From Streptomyces flaveus (GTDB lineage: Bacteria; Actinomycetota; Actinomycetes; Streptomycetales; Streptomycetaceae): 38,239 nt of DNA. The stretch covers positions 1 through 38,239 of the forward strand of contig NZ_BMPQ01000005.1 of the NCBI RefSeq assembly GCF_014647675.1, in the 5' to 3' direction. How positions within the stretch are numbered: the first letter of the stretch is position 1; each line of letters begins with the position of its first letter. The translations under genes were made by a program, and so were the position numbers. The notes under the pieces are model-generated. The model saw nothing but the letters and a program-made list of their open reading frames with translations, had not been told where the DNA came from and did no database searches. Positions 8,446 to 16,126 of this stretch are shown here, piece by piece.

Positions 8446-9016
8446 CCCGGTCGGCGGCGCGCGCGCAGTCACGTCGCCCGCGGCGGTCAAGATCCTCGTG
8501 GCCGGTGGCTTCGGCGTGGGCAAGACGACGCTCGTCGCGGCGGTGAGTGAGGTGACTCCGCTGCGTACGGAGGAGTACATGACCGTCGCGAGTGTGGGCG
8601 TCGACGACGTCGGAGGCATCGAGGACAAGACCACCACCACCGTGGCCATGGACTTCGGCCGCATCACGGTGAACAGTCAACTGGTGGTCTACCTCTTCGG
8701 TACGCCCGGCCAGGAGCGCTTCTGGTTCATGTGGAACGACCTGGTGCAGGGCGCGCTCGGCGCGGTCGTCCTGGCCGACACCCGGCGACTGGAGTCCAGC
8801 TTCGCGTCCATCGACTTCTTCGAGAGCCGCGGCATCCCGTTCGTGGTCGGCGTCAACTGCTTCCACGGCCGGATCGACCGGGACGAGCGGGAGGTTCGTG
8901 AAGCGCTGGACCTGGGCCCCGAAGTGCCCCTGGTGATGGGGGACATGAGGCAGAAGTCGGTCGGCCGCGATCTGCTGGTGTCCCTCGTCGAATACCTGAT
9001 TGCGACCGGCCGATAG
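8426..9016 (+). CDS. cvnD: Conservon small GTPase CvnD
   Basis: About 196 residues. P-loop GGFGVGKT at 27-34, a switch segment EDKTTTTVAMDFG, and FGTPGQERFWFMW corresponding to the DxxG/switch II region, where Asp is replaced as in other MglA-like conservon GTPases. VLADTRR and VVGVNCF occupy the positions of the base-recognition loops. It should cycle between GTP and GDP in a membrane-associated complex with CvnA-C. It is the last gene; a P450 gene, found after cvnD in some conservons, is absent here. Confidence 0.94.
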   Translation: MVFVESDPVGGARAVTSPAAVKILVAGGFGVGKTTLVAAVSEVTPLRTEEYMTVASVGVDDVGGIEDKTTTTVAMDFGRITVNSQLVVYLFGTPGQERFWFMWNDLVQGALGAVVLADTRRLESSFASIDFFESRGIPFVVGVNCFHGRIDRDEREVREALDLGPEVPLVMGDMRQKSVGRDLLVSLVEYLIATGR

Positions 9017-9305
9017 CCCGGTTGTCCATCCGGTGTCATGGTCCTCGCCGGTGTTCGAGCGGCGTTCGAGAGTCGTGTCCTGCGCTGCGGGTCGTCCTGC
9101 GCTCGCCCGTGTGACGCACGGTGGCGTCGGCCGACTGGCTTCCGTAGCCGATGTGTTGCTGTGTCACGGCTGTGCCACGGCGGTGTCCTGAAGGGAAGAC
9201 GGGCGTGACCTGAGGGCTCTGGGGCTCCTCATAGTCGGCACAGGGCGGGAACCGGCGGAAACGCCGCCGGGCGCCTGCTGCTCCCCACTTCGGAAGGAAC
9301 CTCCC
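9017..9305. other. Spacer after the conservon
   Basis: This 289-base stretch shows no gene of its own and no strong terminator hairpin. The end contains GGAAGGAA at about 9291-9298, the ribosome site of the next gene. Confidence 0.5.
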
Positions 9306-10142
9306 GTGAAGAACCGTCACCTGCGCAAGGCCGTCCTCGCCACCGCCGCGATCACCGCCGGACTGCTGATGACGGCATGCCAGAACGGCACCGACGACAG
9401 CTCGTCCGGCACGAGCCCGTCGGACACGGCAAGCCCGGTGGCAGCCGCGGAGAAGGCCTCGGACGCCAAGAACTCCAAGGGCTCCAAGAACTCCAAGGGC
9501 GTCAGCGGCTCGTTCAAGAACGGCGAAGTCACCTACCTCGCCCCGGGCAAGTACATCGTGTCCGTACCGGGCAAGGACGACCAGCAGTTCTGGGTCGCCG
9601 ACGACACCGAGGTCTACGGCGCCGGCACGATATGCGGCGAGGCGGGGTCCAAGGTGGACGCGCCGTGCACACCCGACCAGCTGGAGTCGGCCCTCAAGAA
9701 GGGTGCCGTGAACGCCGACGTGGAGATGAAGGACGGCGTCGCGACCCTGGTGACCGAGCGCCGCGCCGCCCAGCAGGACTCCGGCTCCGGCTCCGGCGGT
9801 GGTTCCGACTCCGGCAGTGGTTCCGACTCCCGCGAGACCGTCGTCGAGGGCATCAACGAGGGCAAGGGCGTCAACGGCACCTGGTTCGGCAACGTCTCCT
9901 ACCTGGCGCCGGGCAAGTACACCGTCTCCGACATGAAGGGCGTCGAGCAGCAGTTCCTCCTCGCCGATGACACCAAGATCTGGGGTTACGGCGACATCTG
10001 CGGTGACACAAACACGGGCGAAGGCGGCCAGGGCGGCACCGAGTGCACCGAGGCCGAACTGGAGACGGCCGCCAAGAAGGGCTTCAGCGCCGAGGTCGAG
10101 ATCAGCAACGGCATCGCGACCACCATCCGCGACGACCACTGA
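9306..10142 (+). CDS. Lipoprotein with a duplicated domain
   Basis: About 278 residues, GTG start with GGAAGGAA upstream. The signal peptide ends in the lipobox LMTAC. The mature protein holds two copies of one unit of about 85 residues: the first from KGVSGSFKNGEVTYLAPGKY and the second from KGVNGTWFGNVSYLAPGKY. Each has QQFWVADDTEVYG or QQFLLADDTKIWG, one Cys pair (ICGE...PCT and ICGD...ECT), and a C-terminal KKG..A.VE....G.AT segment. The units are joined by a Ser/Gly linker. I do not recognise the family; it is presumably an exported ligand- or wall-binding protein. It converges on the gene at 10184. Confidence 0.88.
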   Translation: MKNRHLRKAVLATAAITAGLLMTACQNGTDDSSSGTSPSDTASPVAAAEKASDAKNSKGSKNSKGVSGSFKNGEVTYLAPGKYIVSVPGKDDQQFWVADDTEVYGAGTICGEAGSKVDAPCTPDQLESALKKGAVNADVEMKDGVATLVTERRAAQQDSGSGSGGGSDSGSGSDSRETVVEGINEGKGVNGTWFGNVSYLAPGKYTVSDMKGVEQQFLLADDTKIWGYGDICGDTNTGEGGQGGTECTEAELETAAKKGFSAEVEISNGIATTIRDDH

Positions 10143-10183
10143 GCCGGCACCCCAGGGCAAGCGCCGTCGTGTGTGACGGGGTC

Positions 10184-10837
10184 TCAGCCGGTCGTGCCGG
10201 ACGGCGTGGGCCGTGCCCGGGGCTCGGTTTCCGTGGGGACGTTCCCGGTGTTGCCGAGGTCGAGTCCGCAGGTGTCGGACCTCGTTGCCCCGTCCTGGCC
10301 CGTCAGCTCCACCACGGCCTTGCCGTCGCCGCCCTGGCTGTAGGCGATCGTGCAGGTCAGCTGACGTAGAGCGGTGCTGTCCAGTCCCTTCAGGGCTAGA
10401 GGCAGGCGGGCCGTGACCCTGCCGCCCGAGGAGCGCTCGACCGCGACCGTGCCGCCGGCGCGGACGGCGGGCAGGGAGGTGCTCAGGCCGGCGGCCCGGT
10501 CCTTCTCCCGCGGACCGGCGAGCAGCGACCGGACGACCTTCTCCGTCGGCACCGGTCCCTCCGTGACGCCGGAGTCCTCCACTTCGCCCGAGACGAGGTA
10601 TTCGGTCCCGAAGACCGCGTCCGAGGGCACGGTCGTGCGGACCACGGGATTCAGCCCTCCGTCGGGGGAACGGAAGAAGAGCAGCATGTCGTAGTCAGGG
10701 TTCACGAAGGCCTGGATGCTGGCGGGACCGCCCGCCTCTATGACGTCGGTCCCCCGGATGCCGCAGCCACCGAGCAGCGGTACGGCGGCCGCGACGGCGA
10801 CGGCCGCCGCATGTCGGCGCGTCCGCGCACGTATCAT
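10184..10837 (-). CDS. Lipoprotein encoded with the two-component system
   Basis: About 217 residues. Signal peptide with lipobox LLGGC, then a domain with PTEKVVRSLLAGP and ...LTCTIAYSQGGDGKAVVELTG, reminiscent of the GerMN-type domain of LpqB-like lipoproteins. The ATG overlaps the sensor-kinase stop by four bases, so it is translated with it. In Streptomyces, lipoproteins next to kinases (CseA beside CseB/CseC, and the lipoprotein beside AfsQ1/Q2) modulate the signal; a comparable role is inferred here. It is the last gene of the minus-strand envelope operon. Confidence 0.85.
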   Translation of the reverse strand: MIRARTRRHAAAVAVAAAVPLLGGCGIRGTDVIEAGGPASIQAFVNPDYDMLLFFRSPDGGLNPVVRTTVPSDAVFGTEYLVSGEVEDSGVTEGPVPTEKVVRSLLAGPREKDRAAGLSTSLPAVRAGGTVAVERSSGGRVTARLPLALKGLDSTALRQLTCTIAYSQGGDGKAVVELTGQDGATRSDTCGLDLGNTGNVPTETEPRARPTPSGTTG

Positions 10838-12321
10838 CCGTCGGCCTCCTCTGTGTGAAGCGGTATCTCCACGGTGAAGACGGCACCGCCCCCGGGCAGG
10901 TTCCCCGCACGGATCGTTCCGCCGTGCAGCTTCACGTTCTCCAGGGTGATCGCCAGCCCCAGGCCGCTGCCCGCCGAACGGGTGCGGGCCGCGTCGGCCT
11001 TGTAGAAGCGGTCGAAGATGTGCGGGAGTACCGCGGGCTGAATGCCGGGTCCGCTGTCCGCGACCTCGGTGATCAGCACGGCCGTGCCCGGGGAGTGCGC
11101 CTCGGCGCCCAGGTGTTCGGTGTGCAGGCTTACCGTGACCGGCGCGCCGCCGTGCCGCAGGGCGTTGCCGACGAGGTTGGCGATCACGACGTCGAAGCGG
11201 CGCGGGTCGAGCCGGGCCCGGATGCCGTCGGGGAGTTCGACGCGGACCCGGTCGTCGGTCCAGTGCCGGTTCTGCAGGGTCTTGCGGATGGCCTCGGCGA
11301 CGTCGACCTCGTCGGCGTTCAGCTCGGCCGCGCGGGCGTCGAAGCGGGAGATCTCCATCAAGTCCTCGACGAGCACGGCGAGCTTTCCGGTCTCCGCGCT
11401 GATCAGCCGGACCGCCCGGGCGGTGTCGGCGTCCAGGCCGTCCGCGTCCTCGTCGAGAACCTCGGTGACGGCCAGCATTCCGGCGAGCGGGGTACGCAGT
11501 TCGTGCGAGACGTCGGAGGCGAAGCGGCGGGCGCGTTCCTCGGCCTCGCGCAATTCACGCACGGACCGCTCCAGTTGGCCCGTCGACTCGTTGAACGTGC
11601 GTGCCAGGTCCGCCAGTTCGTCGCTGCCGCGCACCGGAATCCGGGTGTCGAGTCTGCCGCTGCCCATGCTCAGGGCCGCCTGGCGCAGTTTCCGCACCGG
11701 GCGCAGCACACTGCGCGCGGCGATCAGGCCGGGTATCAGCGCGACGGCGAGTCCGGGCAGGGCGCCGTCCCGGCCGGCCATGAGGAGGGCGTCGACGTTG
11801 AGCTGCTCATCGGTCATCCGCATGACGGCGTACAGGACGATTCCGCTGGGCAGCACGCTGTCCGGCCCTGCCTTGAAGACCGTGGGCATGGCGATGGTCA
11901 GGTAGGGAACGCCGTCCTTGACGACCCGCTCGAAGCTGCCGTGGGGGTTGGCCCGCGCGGCGCGGCGCAGTTCGGGGGTGATGACGGTGGAGACGGGGTT
12001 CTCGCCCGAGGAGGCGCGGATCGAACCGTACTCGGCGAACACCACCCAGGGGTGGGGTTTGCCCATGCGGGCGATGTCACGCAGGACCCCTTCCAGGTCC
12101 TCCCTCGGCAGGGGCAGGGAGAAGCCCGTCTGCTGGACCCGGTCACGGAACGACGTGACCGCCGTGTCCTGGGCGGTCTGCAGCAGCGCGCTGCGGGCCT
12201 CCCGGTAGGTCAGCGCGGCCGTCGTACCGGCGCTGATGGCGGCGACCACCAGGAAGGCGAGCAACAGCCGCGCACGCAGCCCGAACACCCTGACCCGCGA
12301 CCGCTGTTCTCCGCTGGTCAC
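10834..12321 (-). CDS. Envelope sensor histidine kinase
   Basis: About 495 residues starting at GTG 12321, which overlaps the regulator stop (GTGA); the longer open frame upstream is only a shadow. Order: membrane segment LLLAFLVVAAISAGTTAAL, an extracytoplasmic domain of about 130 residues, a second membrane segment, HAMP (PVRKLRQAALSMGSGRLDTRIPV), HisKA with phosphoacceptor His in FASDVSHELRTPLAGML, N-box NLVGNALRHGG, and G-boxes DSGPGIQP and GSGLGLAI. This is an EnvZ/MtrB-type kinase paired with the OmpR-type regulator upstream. The genes beside it suggest that it senses the state of the cell wall. Confidence 0.94.
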   Translation of the reverse strand: MTSGEQRSRVRVFGLRARLLLAFLVVAAISAGTTAALTYREARSALLQTAQDTAVTSFRDRVQQTGFSLPLPREDLEGVLRDIARMGKPHPWVVFAEYGSIRASSGENPVSTVITPELRRAARANPHGSFERVVKDGVPYLTIAMPTVFKAGPDSVLPSGIVLYAVMRMTDEQLNVDALLMAGRDGALPGLAVALIPGLIAARSVLRPVRKLRQAALSMGSGRLDTRIPVRGSDELADLARTFNESTGQLERSVRELREAEERARRFASDVSHELRTPLAGMLAVTEVLDEDADGLDADTARAVRLISAETGKLAVLVEDLMEISRFDARAAELNADEVDVAEAIRKTLQNRHWTDDRVRVELPDGIRARLDPRRFDVVIANLVGNALRHGGAPVTVSLHTEHLGAEAHSPGTAVLITEVADSGPGIQPAVLPHIFDRFYKADAARTRSAGSGLGLAITLENVKLHGGTIRAGNLPGGGAVFTVEIPLHTEEADG

Positions 12322-13001
12322 AGCGGCCCGAAGCGGTAGCCGAAGCCCCGCAGTGTCTGGACGTAGCGGGGGCTGCCGACCTCGTCCTCGATCTTGCCGC
12401 GCAGACGTGCGACGCATGCGTCGACCAGTCGGGCGTCGGCGGTGAAGCTGTGCTCCCAGACGTGCTCCAGCAGTTGCTGCCTGCTGAACACCTGCTCGGG
12501 GGCGGCGGCGAGGTGCAGCAGGAGCTTGAGCTCCGAGGGAGCGAGCGTGAGCGGCCGGCCGGCTTTGGTGACGGTCAGTCCGGCCCGGTCGATGGTGAGT
12601 TCGCCGTAGACCTCGATGGCCGGGCGCCCCGGGCCGCTGTCGTCCAGGCGGCGCAGTACGGCACGGATCCGGGCCTCGATCACCTCGGGGCGGGCGGGCT
12701 TGACGATGTAGTCGTCGGCACCGGCTTCCAGGCCGATGACCACGTCGAAGTCGTCGCCGCGCGCGGTGAGCATGATGATCGGCAGCTGGCTGTGCTCGCG
12801 GACCTGCCGGCAGACCTGTACGCCGTTCATTCCGGGCAGCATCAGGTCCAACAGCAGCAGATCGGGGCGGAATTCGGCCAGCGCGGCGAGGCCGGCCTCG
12901 CCGGTCGCGGCCGCCCGTACCTCGTGGCCGCGGCGGCGCAGACCGAGTTCGACCCCTTCGCGTACGGAAGGGTCGTCCTCGATGAGGAGCACGCGGGGCA
13001 T
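12318..13001 (-). CDS. OmpR/PhoB-family response regulator
   Basis: About 227 residues, ATG at 13001. The receiver domain has the acidic pair Asp9/Asp10, phosphorylation site Asp52 in LLLLDLMLPG, and Lys in YIVKPA. The winged-helix output domain follows (LTLAPSELKLLLHLAA, FSRQQLLEHVW, VDACVARLRGKIE, RGFGYRF). The frame is open far upstream into murJ, but the receiver begins at 13001. It lies 23 bases behind murJ and overlaps the kinase gene. Its targets are not visible; autoregulation of the operon and control of the divergent transpeptidase gene are reasonable guesses. Confidence 0.94.
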   Translation of the reverse strand: MPRVLLIEDDPSVREGVELGLRRRGHEVRAAATGEAGLAALAEFRPDLLLLDLMLPGMNGVQVCRQVREHSQLPIIMLTARGDDFDVVIGLEAGADDYIVKPARPEVIEARIRAVLRRLDDSGPGRPAIEVYGELTIDRAGLTVTKAGRPLTLAPSELKLLLHLAAAPEQVFSRQQLLEHVWEHSFTADARLVDACVARLRGKIEDEVGSPRYVQTLRGFGYRFGPL

Positions 13002-13024
13002 GGGCAGTTCTCCCTCGGTGATGG

Positions 13025-14692
13025 TCAGGTACGGGTCCGTCTGCGGCGTATGCCGGAGAGCAGCGCGTCGAGTTCGGTGAGCCGCAGGGGGCGGGCGAGC
13101 AGGGCGAAGGTGAGGACGACGACGGCCGCGCCGGCAGTTGCGGCTACCAGGGCCCCCGCCCGCAGTGCGCCCGCCACCGCGAGGTGGCCCAGCGCGGTGG
13201 CGGGGACGGCGGCGAGCACCAGCCGTACGTGAGCGCCGACGGCGGACGATCGCAGGGGGCGTGCGACGGCGAGCCGGCGGCTCAGCACCAGGCCGGTCAC
13301 CGCCCAGCCCGCGCACAGCGCCAGTGAGTACCCCGCCGCCATGCCCGTCACGGCCCAGCGCGCCGGCAGCAGATGTGCGGCGGCCAGGGACAGTCCCGCG
13401 TTGAGGGCGACGATCACGAGGTTGAGCAGGAACGGCGTACGGGTGTCGGAGAGCGCGTAGAAGGCGCGGGACAGGACGTACTGGCCCGACAGGGCGACGA
13501 GTCCCGGCGCGAAGGCCATCAGGATCCCGGCCATGGCGGCCGTGTCGGCGGCGCTGGTCCTGCCGTACCCGAAGACGAGGGCCATCACCGGCTGGGCGAG
13601 GGCGAACAGCGCGCAGGCGGCGGGTACGACGGCGGAGGCGCAGACGCGCAGGGCGTGGGAGACGTCGCGCCGTACGGCGGCGGTGTCCCCGTCGGCGGCG
13701 GCCGCGCTCATCCGGGGCATCAGCGCGGTCACCACGGAGACCGTGATGATGCCGTGCGGTACGACCCACAGGGCATAGGCGTTGTTGTACGCGCCGTATC
13801 CGGGGCCGCCGTCGAGGCCCGCGGTCGTGGCAAGGCGGGTGGTGACCCAGTAGGCGGCCTGGTTGGCCAGGACCAGCAGCACCAGCCAGCCGGCCGAGCG
13901 CAGGGGGCGGGTCAGTCCGCTGCCGCGCCAGTCGAAGCGGGGCCGCCAGCGGAAGCGGGCCGCGCGCAGCGCGGGGACGAGGGCGAGTGCCTGGACGGCG
14001 ATTCCGGCGGTCGTGCCCCAGCCGAGCACGGCGGTCTCGGTCGCGGTGAGCGTGTTCCCCGCGGTGCGTGTGTCCCCGCCGCCCAGGGCCAGGGCCAGGT
14101 ACAGGCCGAAGACGGTGATGACGACGACGTTGTTCAGGACCGGCGCCCACATCATCGCGCCGAACCGGCCCCGTGCGTTGAGTACCTGTCCGAGCAGCGT
14201 GAACAGTCCGAGGAAGAAGATCTGGGGCAGGCAGTAGCGGGCGAACGCGGTGGTCATGGCCGCCTGTTGGCCGGTGTAGTCGGTGTACGCGTCGACGATC
14301 GCGGGAGCCGCCCACACCGCGGTCGCGGTGATCGCCAGCAGGGCGACGACGCAGACGGTGACGAGCCGGTCGGTGTACGCGACGCCCCCGTCGTCGTGCT
14401 GCTTGGCGGCCTTGACCAGCTCGGGCACGAAGACGGCGTTCAGCGCGCCGCCGAGGAGCAGCATGTAGACGATGGTGGGCAGGGCGTTGCCGACCGCGTA
14501 GCCGTCGGCGACCGGCCCGATGGTGCCCAGCGCCGCCGCGACCACGGCGGACCGGGCGAAGCCGGTGGCCCGGGCGACGACGGAGCCGGCGGCCATGACG
14601 GCACTGCCGCGTGCGGCGGAGGCCGCCTTCGTCGCTTCCGCGCTGTCCGTGCCGGTCGTTGTTGTCGGCGTGGCCGGCGTCGTCTGCTTCAT
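13025..14692 (-). CDS. MurJ/MviN-family lipid II flippase paralogue
   Basis: About 555 residues with 14 predicted membrane segments and MATE-like MurJ features: GSVVARATGFARSAVVAAALG at the N-terminus, ADGYAVGNALPTIVYMLLLGGALNAVFVPELVKA, and the later QYVLSRAFYALSDTRTPF. MurJ flips lipid II across the membrane. The housekeeping MurJ of Streptomyces is longer and lies elsewhere, so this is probably a dedicated second copy. ATG 14692 overlaps the femX stop by four bases (ATGA). Confidence 0.92.
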   Translation of the reverse strand: MKQTTPATPTTTTGTDSAEATKAASAARGSAVMAAGSVVARATGFARSAVVAAALGTIGPVADGYAVGNALPTIVYMLLLGGALNAVFVPELVKAAKQHDDGGVAYTDRLVTVCVVALLAITATAVWAAPAIVDAYTDYTGQQAAMTTAFARYCLPQIFFLGLFTLLGQVLNARGRFGAMMWAPVLNNVVVITVFGLYLALALGGGDTRTAGNTLTATETAVLGWGTTAGIAVQALALVPALRAARFRWRPRFDWRGSGLTRPLRSAGWLVLLVLANQAAYWVTTRLATTAGLDGGPGYGAYNNAYALWVVPHGIITVSVVTALMPRMSAAAADGDTAAVRRDVSHALRVCASAVVPAACALFALAQPVMALVFGYGRTSAADTAAMAGILMAFAPGLVALSGQYVLSRAFYALSDTRTPFLLNLVIVALNAGLSLAAAHLLPARWAVTGMAAGYSLALCAGWAVTGLVLSRRLAVARPLRSSAVGAHVRLVLAAVPATALGHLAVAGALRAGALVAATAGAAVVVLTFALLARPLRLTELDALLSGIRRRRTRT

Positions 14693-15909
14693 CGGCGGTT
14701 CAGGTACGCCTGGAAGGCGCGGTGAAGCGCGTGGTTGGCGCTGCCGCCCAATGCCCTCTCCCATTCCCCCAACGTCTCGACGACCTGTCCTCCGGTGCCG
14801 AGCTTCCACCGCAGCAGTCCGTACGTACGTTCCTCAGGATCGAGAGTGGAGGGTACCCCGCGCATGTCGTAGACGTCGGCCCCGTGGGCGTGGGCGTCCT
14901 GCAACATCCGCCACTGCAGGGCGTTGGAGGGCCGGACCTCGCGACGGTGGTCGGCCGAGGCGCCGGTCTGGTACCAGGCCCGGCGGCCCACCGTGATCAT
15001 CGTGTGGGCGGCCAGGATCTCTCCTCGGTGACGGGCGAGGTACAGCTTCATCCGGCCCGGTTCCTCGGCGTTGAGTGCCGCGTACTGACGCTCGTAGTAG
15101 GCGAGCGAGCGGCCGAGCCGGAAACCGTCGCGTCGCTCGGTGATGCCCAGCAGCCGGTAGAACTCGGGGAGTTGTGCCGCACCGCCCACCGCCACCTCCA
15201 CGCCCTCCTTCTGGGCTCGGCGCACATTGCGGCGCCACTCCTGGTTGAGCCCGGACCACAGGTCCTCGGTGGTGCGTCCGGCGAGCGGTACGTGGAAGAC
15301 GTGCCGGGGCTGGGCATCCCCGTCCCCGCCCCCGTTCGCACCCCCGTCCCCGCGGGGACCGTCACCACCGCAGCGGCGCCAGCCCCGGGCCCGCAGCCGC
15401 TCGGCGACGGCGGTGCCGAGCGGGTCGACCTCACTGGCGAGGACGTCGCCCAGGCGTCGGCCCGGGCCGCTGAGCGGCTTGAGCAGGGCGGCGTCCCAGC
15501 GCCGGTAGGCGGGCGAGGGGCCGATGCGCACGGCGAAAGCGCCCGCGCGGCGCAGGTGTTCAAGGAGCGGACCGAGCCAGCCGTCGATGTCGGGGTCGTT
15601 CCAGTCGGCGACGGGCCCTTCAGGAAGGTAGGCGAAGTACTTGCGGGTGCCGGGGAACTGACGCAGCAGCACCAGGGCCACGCCCGACAGCGCACCGGCC
15701 TCCGGATCCGGTCCCCAGCCGAGCAGTTGGGCGCGCCAGCCCTCCTTGACGTCGGCCCAGGACGGGCACTGGAGGAAGCCGGCGCCGAGGGCCGTGCCGT
15801 CGGGGGACGCGAGGAAGGCGCGGTATGTCTCCGCGGTGATGGTGCGCAGGGCAACGCCCCGGTTCCGTGCCTGGGGCACGCGGCTGGGTGGAACGAGCAG
15901 CGCTGACAC
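14689..15909 (-). CDS. FemX/FemAB-family peptidyltransferase (lipid II bridge formation)
   Basis: About 406 residues. GTG 15909 is chosen because a strong purine-rich site (GGAGAAGGAGAGG) lies just upstream; the longer frame to 16032 has none. Family marks: FLQCPSWADVKEGW, VALVLLRQFPGTRKYFAYLPEGPV, then EWRRNVRRAQKEGVEV and the C-terminal GNAT-like block with AAHTMITVGRRAWYQTGAS, NALQWRMLQDAHAHGADVYDMRGV and GTGGQVVETLGEWE. FemX enzymes use aminoacyl-tRNA to add the first bridge residue to lipid II. A Gly/Asp-rich insert near the middle is unusual. First gene of the operon, with murJ directly behind it. Confidence 0.92.
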   Translation of the reverse strand: MSALLVPPSRVPQARNRGVALRTITAETYRAFLASPDGTALGAGFLQCPSWADVKEGWRAQLLGWGPDPEAGALSGVALVLLRQFPGTRKYFAYLPEGPVADWNDPDIDGWLGPLLEHLRRAGAFAVRIGPSPAYRRWDAALLKPLSGPGRRLGDVLASEVDPLGTAVAERLRARGWRRCGGDGPRGDGGANGGGDGDAQPRHVFHVPLAGRTTEDLWSGLNQEWRRNVRRAQKEGVEVAVGGAAQLPEFYRLLGITERRDGFRLGRSLAYYERQYAALNAEEPGRMKLYLARHRGEILAAHTMITVGRRAWYQTGASADHRREVRPSNALQWRMLQDAHAHGADVYDMRGVPSTLDPEERTYGLLRWKLGTGGQVVETLGEWERALGGSANHALHRAFQAYLNRR

Positions 15910-16126
15910 AGCTGAGCCTCTCCTTCTCCCCGGACCTGTGACGGGGACACACAGGAGGTTCACAGCGGTCCATGACCGCTCCGCGCGGCGAATGTGACCG
16001 GACCATGACCGTTCCTCACCAGTCGCCGTCACATAGCTCCACAGCGGCTGACCTCGGGTTTTCCGGCTCTACAGTCACGACATCGCCGACTCACCCACCT
16101 CGTTGCCGCCCTTCCCGGAGGTCTCG
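15910..16126. promoter_or_regulatory. Shared divergent promoter region, femX operon and L,D-transpeptidase
   Basis: These 217 bases must contain both promoters. A palindrome AGCGGT-CCATG-ACCGCT lies at 15964-15980, and a related GGACCATGACCG sits about 30 bases further. On the minus strand GGAAC at 16015-16011 resembles the -35 of SigE-type ECF sigma factors, though no matching -10 is convincing. On the plus strand CTGACC and TACAGT (about 16 bases apart, near 16048-16073) could serve the transpeptidase gene. Any of these could be targets of the operon's own response regulator; this is inference. Confidence 0.4.

Noticed and set aside
12318..14315. A 665-codon frame that would fuse a long N-terminal part to the response regulator
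   Set aside because: The upstream part is a shadow of murJ; the receiver domain starts exactly at the internal ATG 13001.
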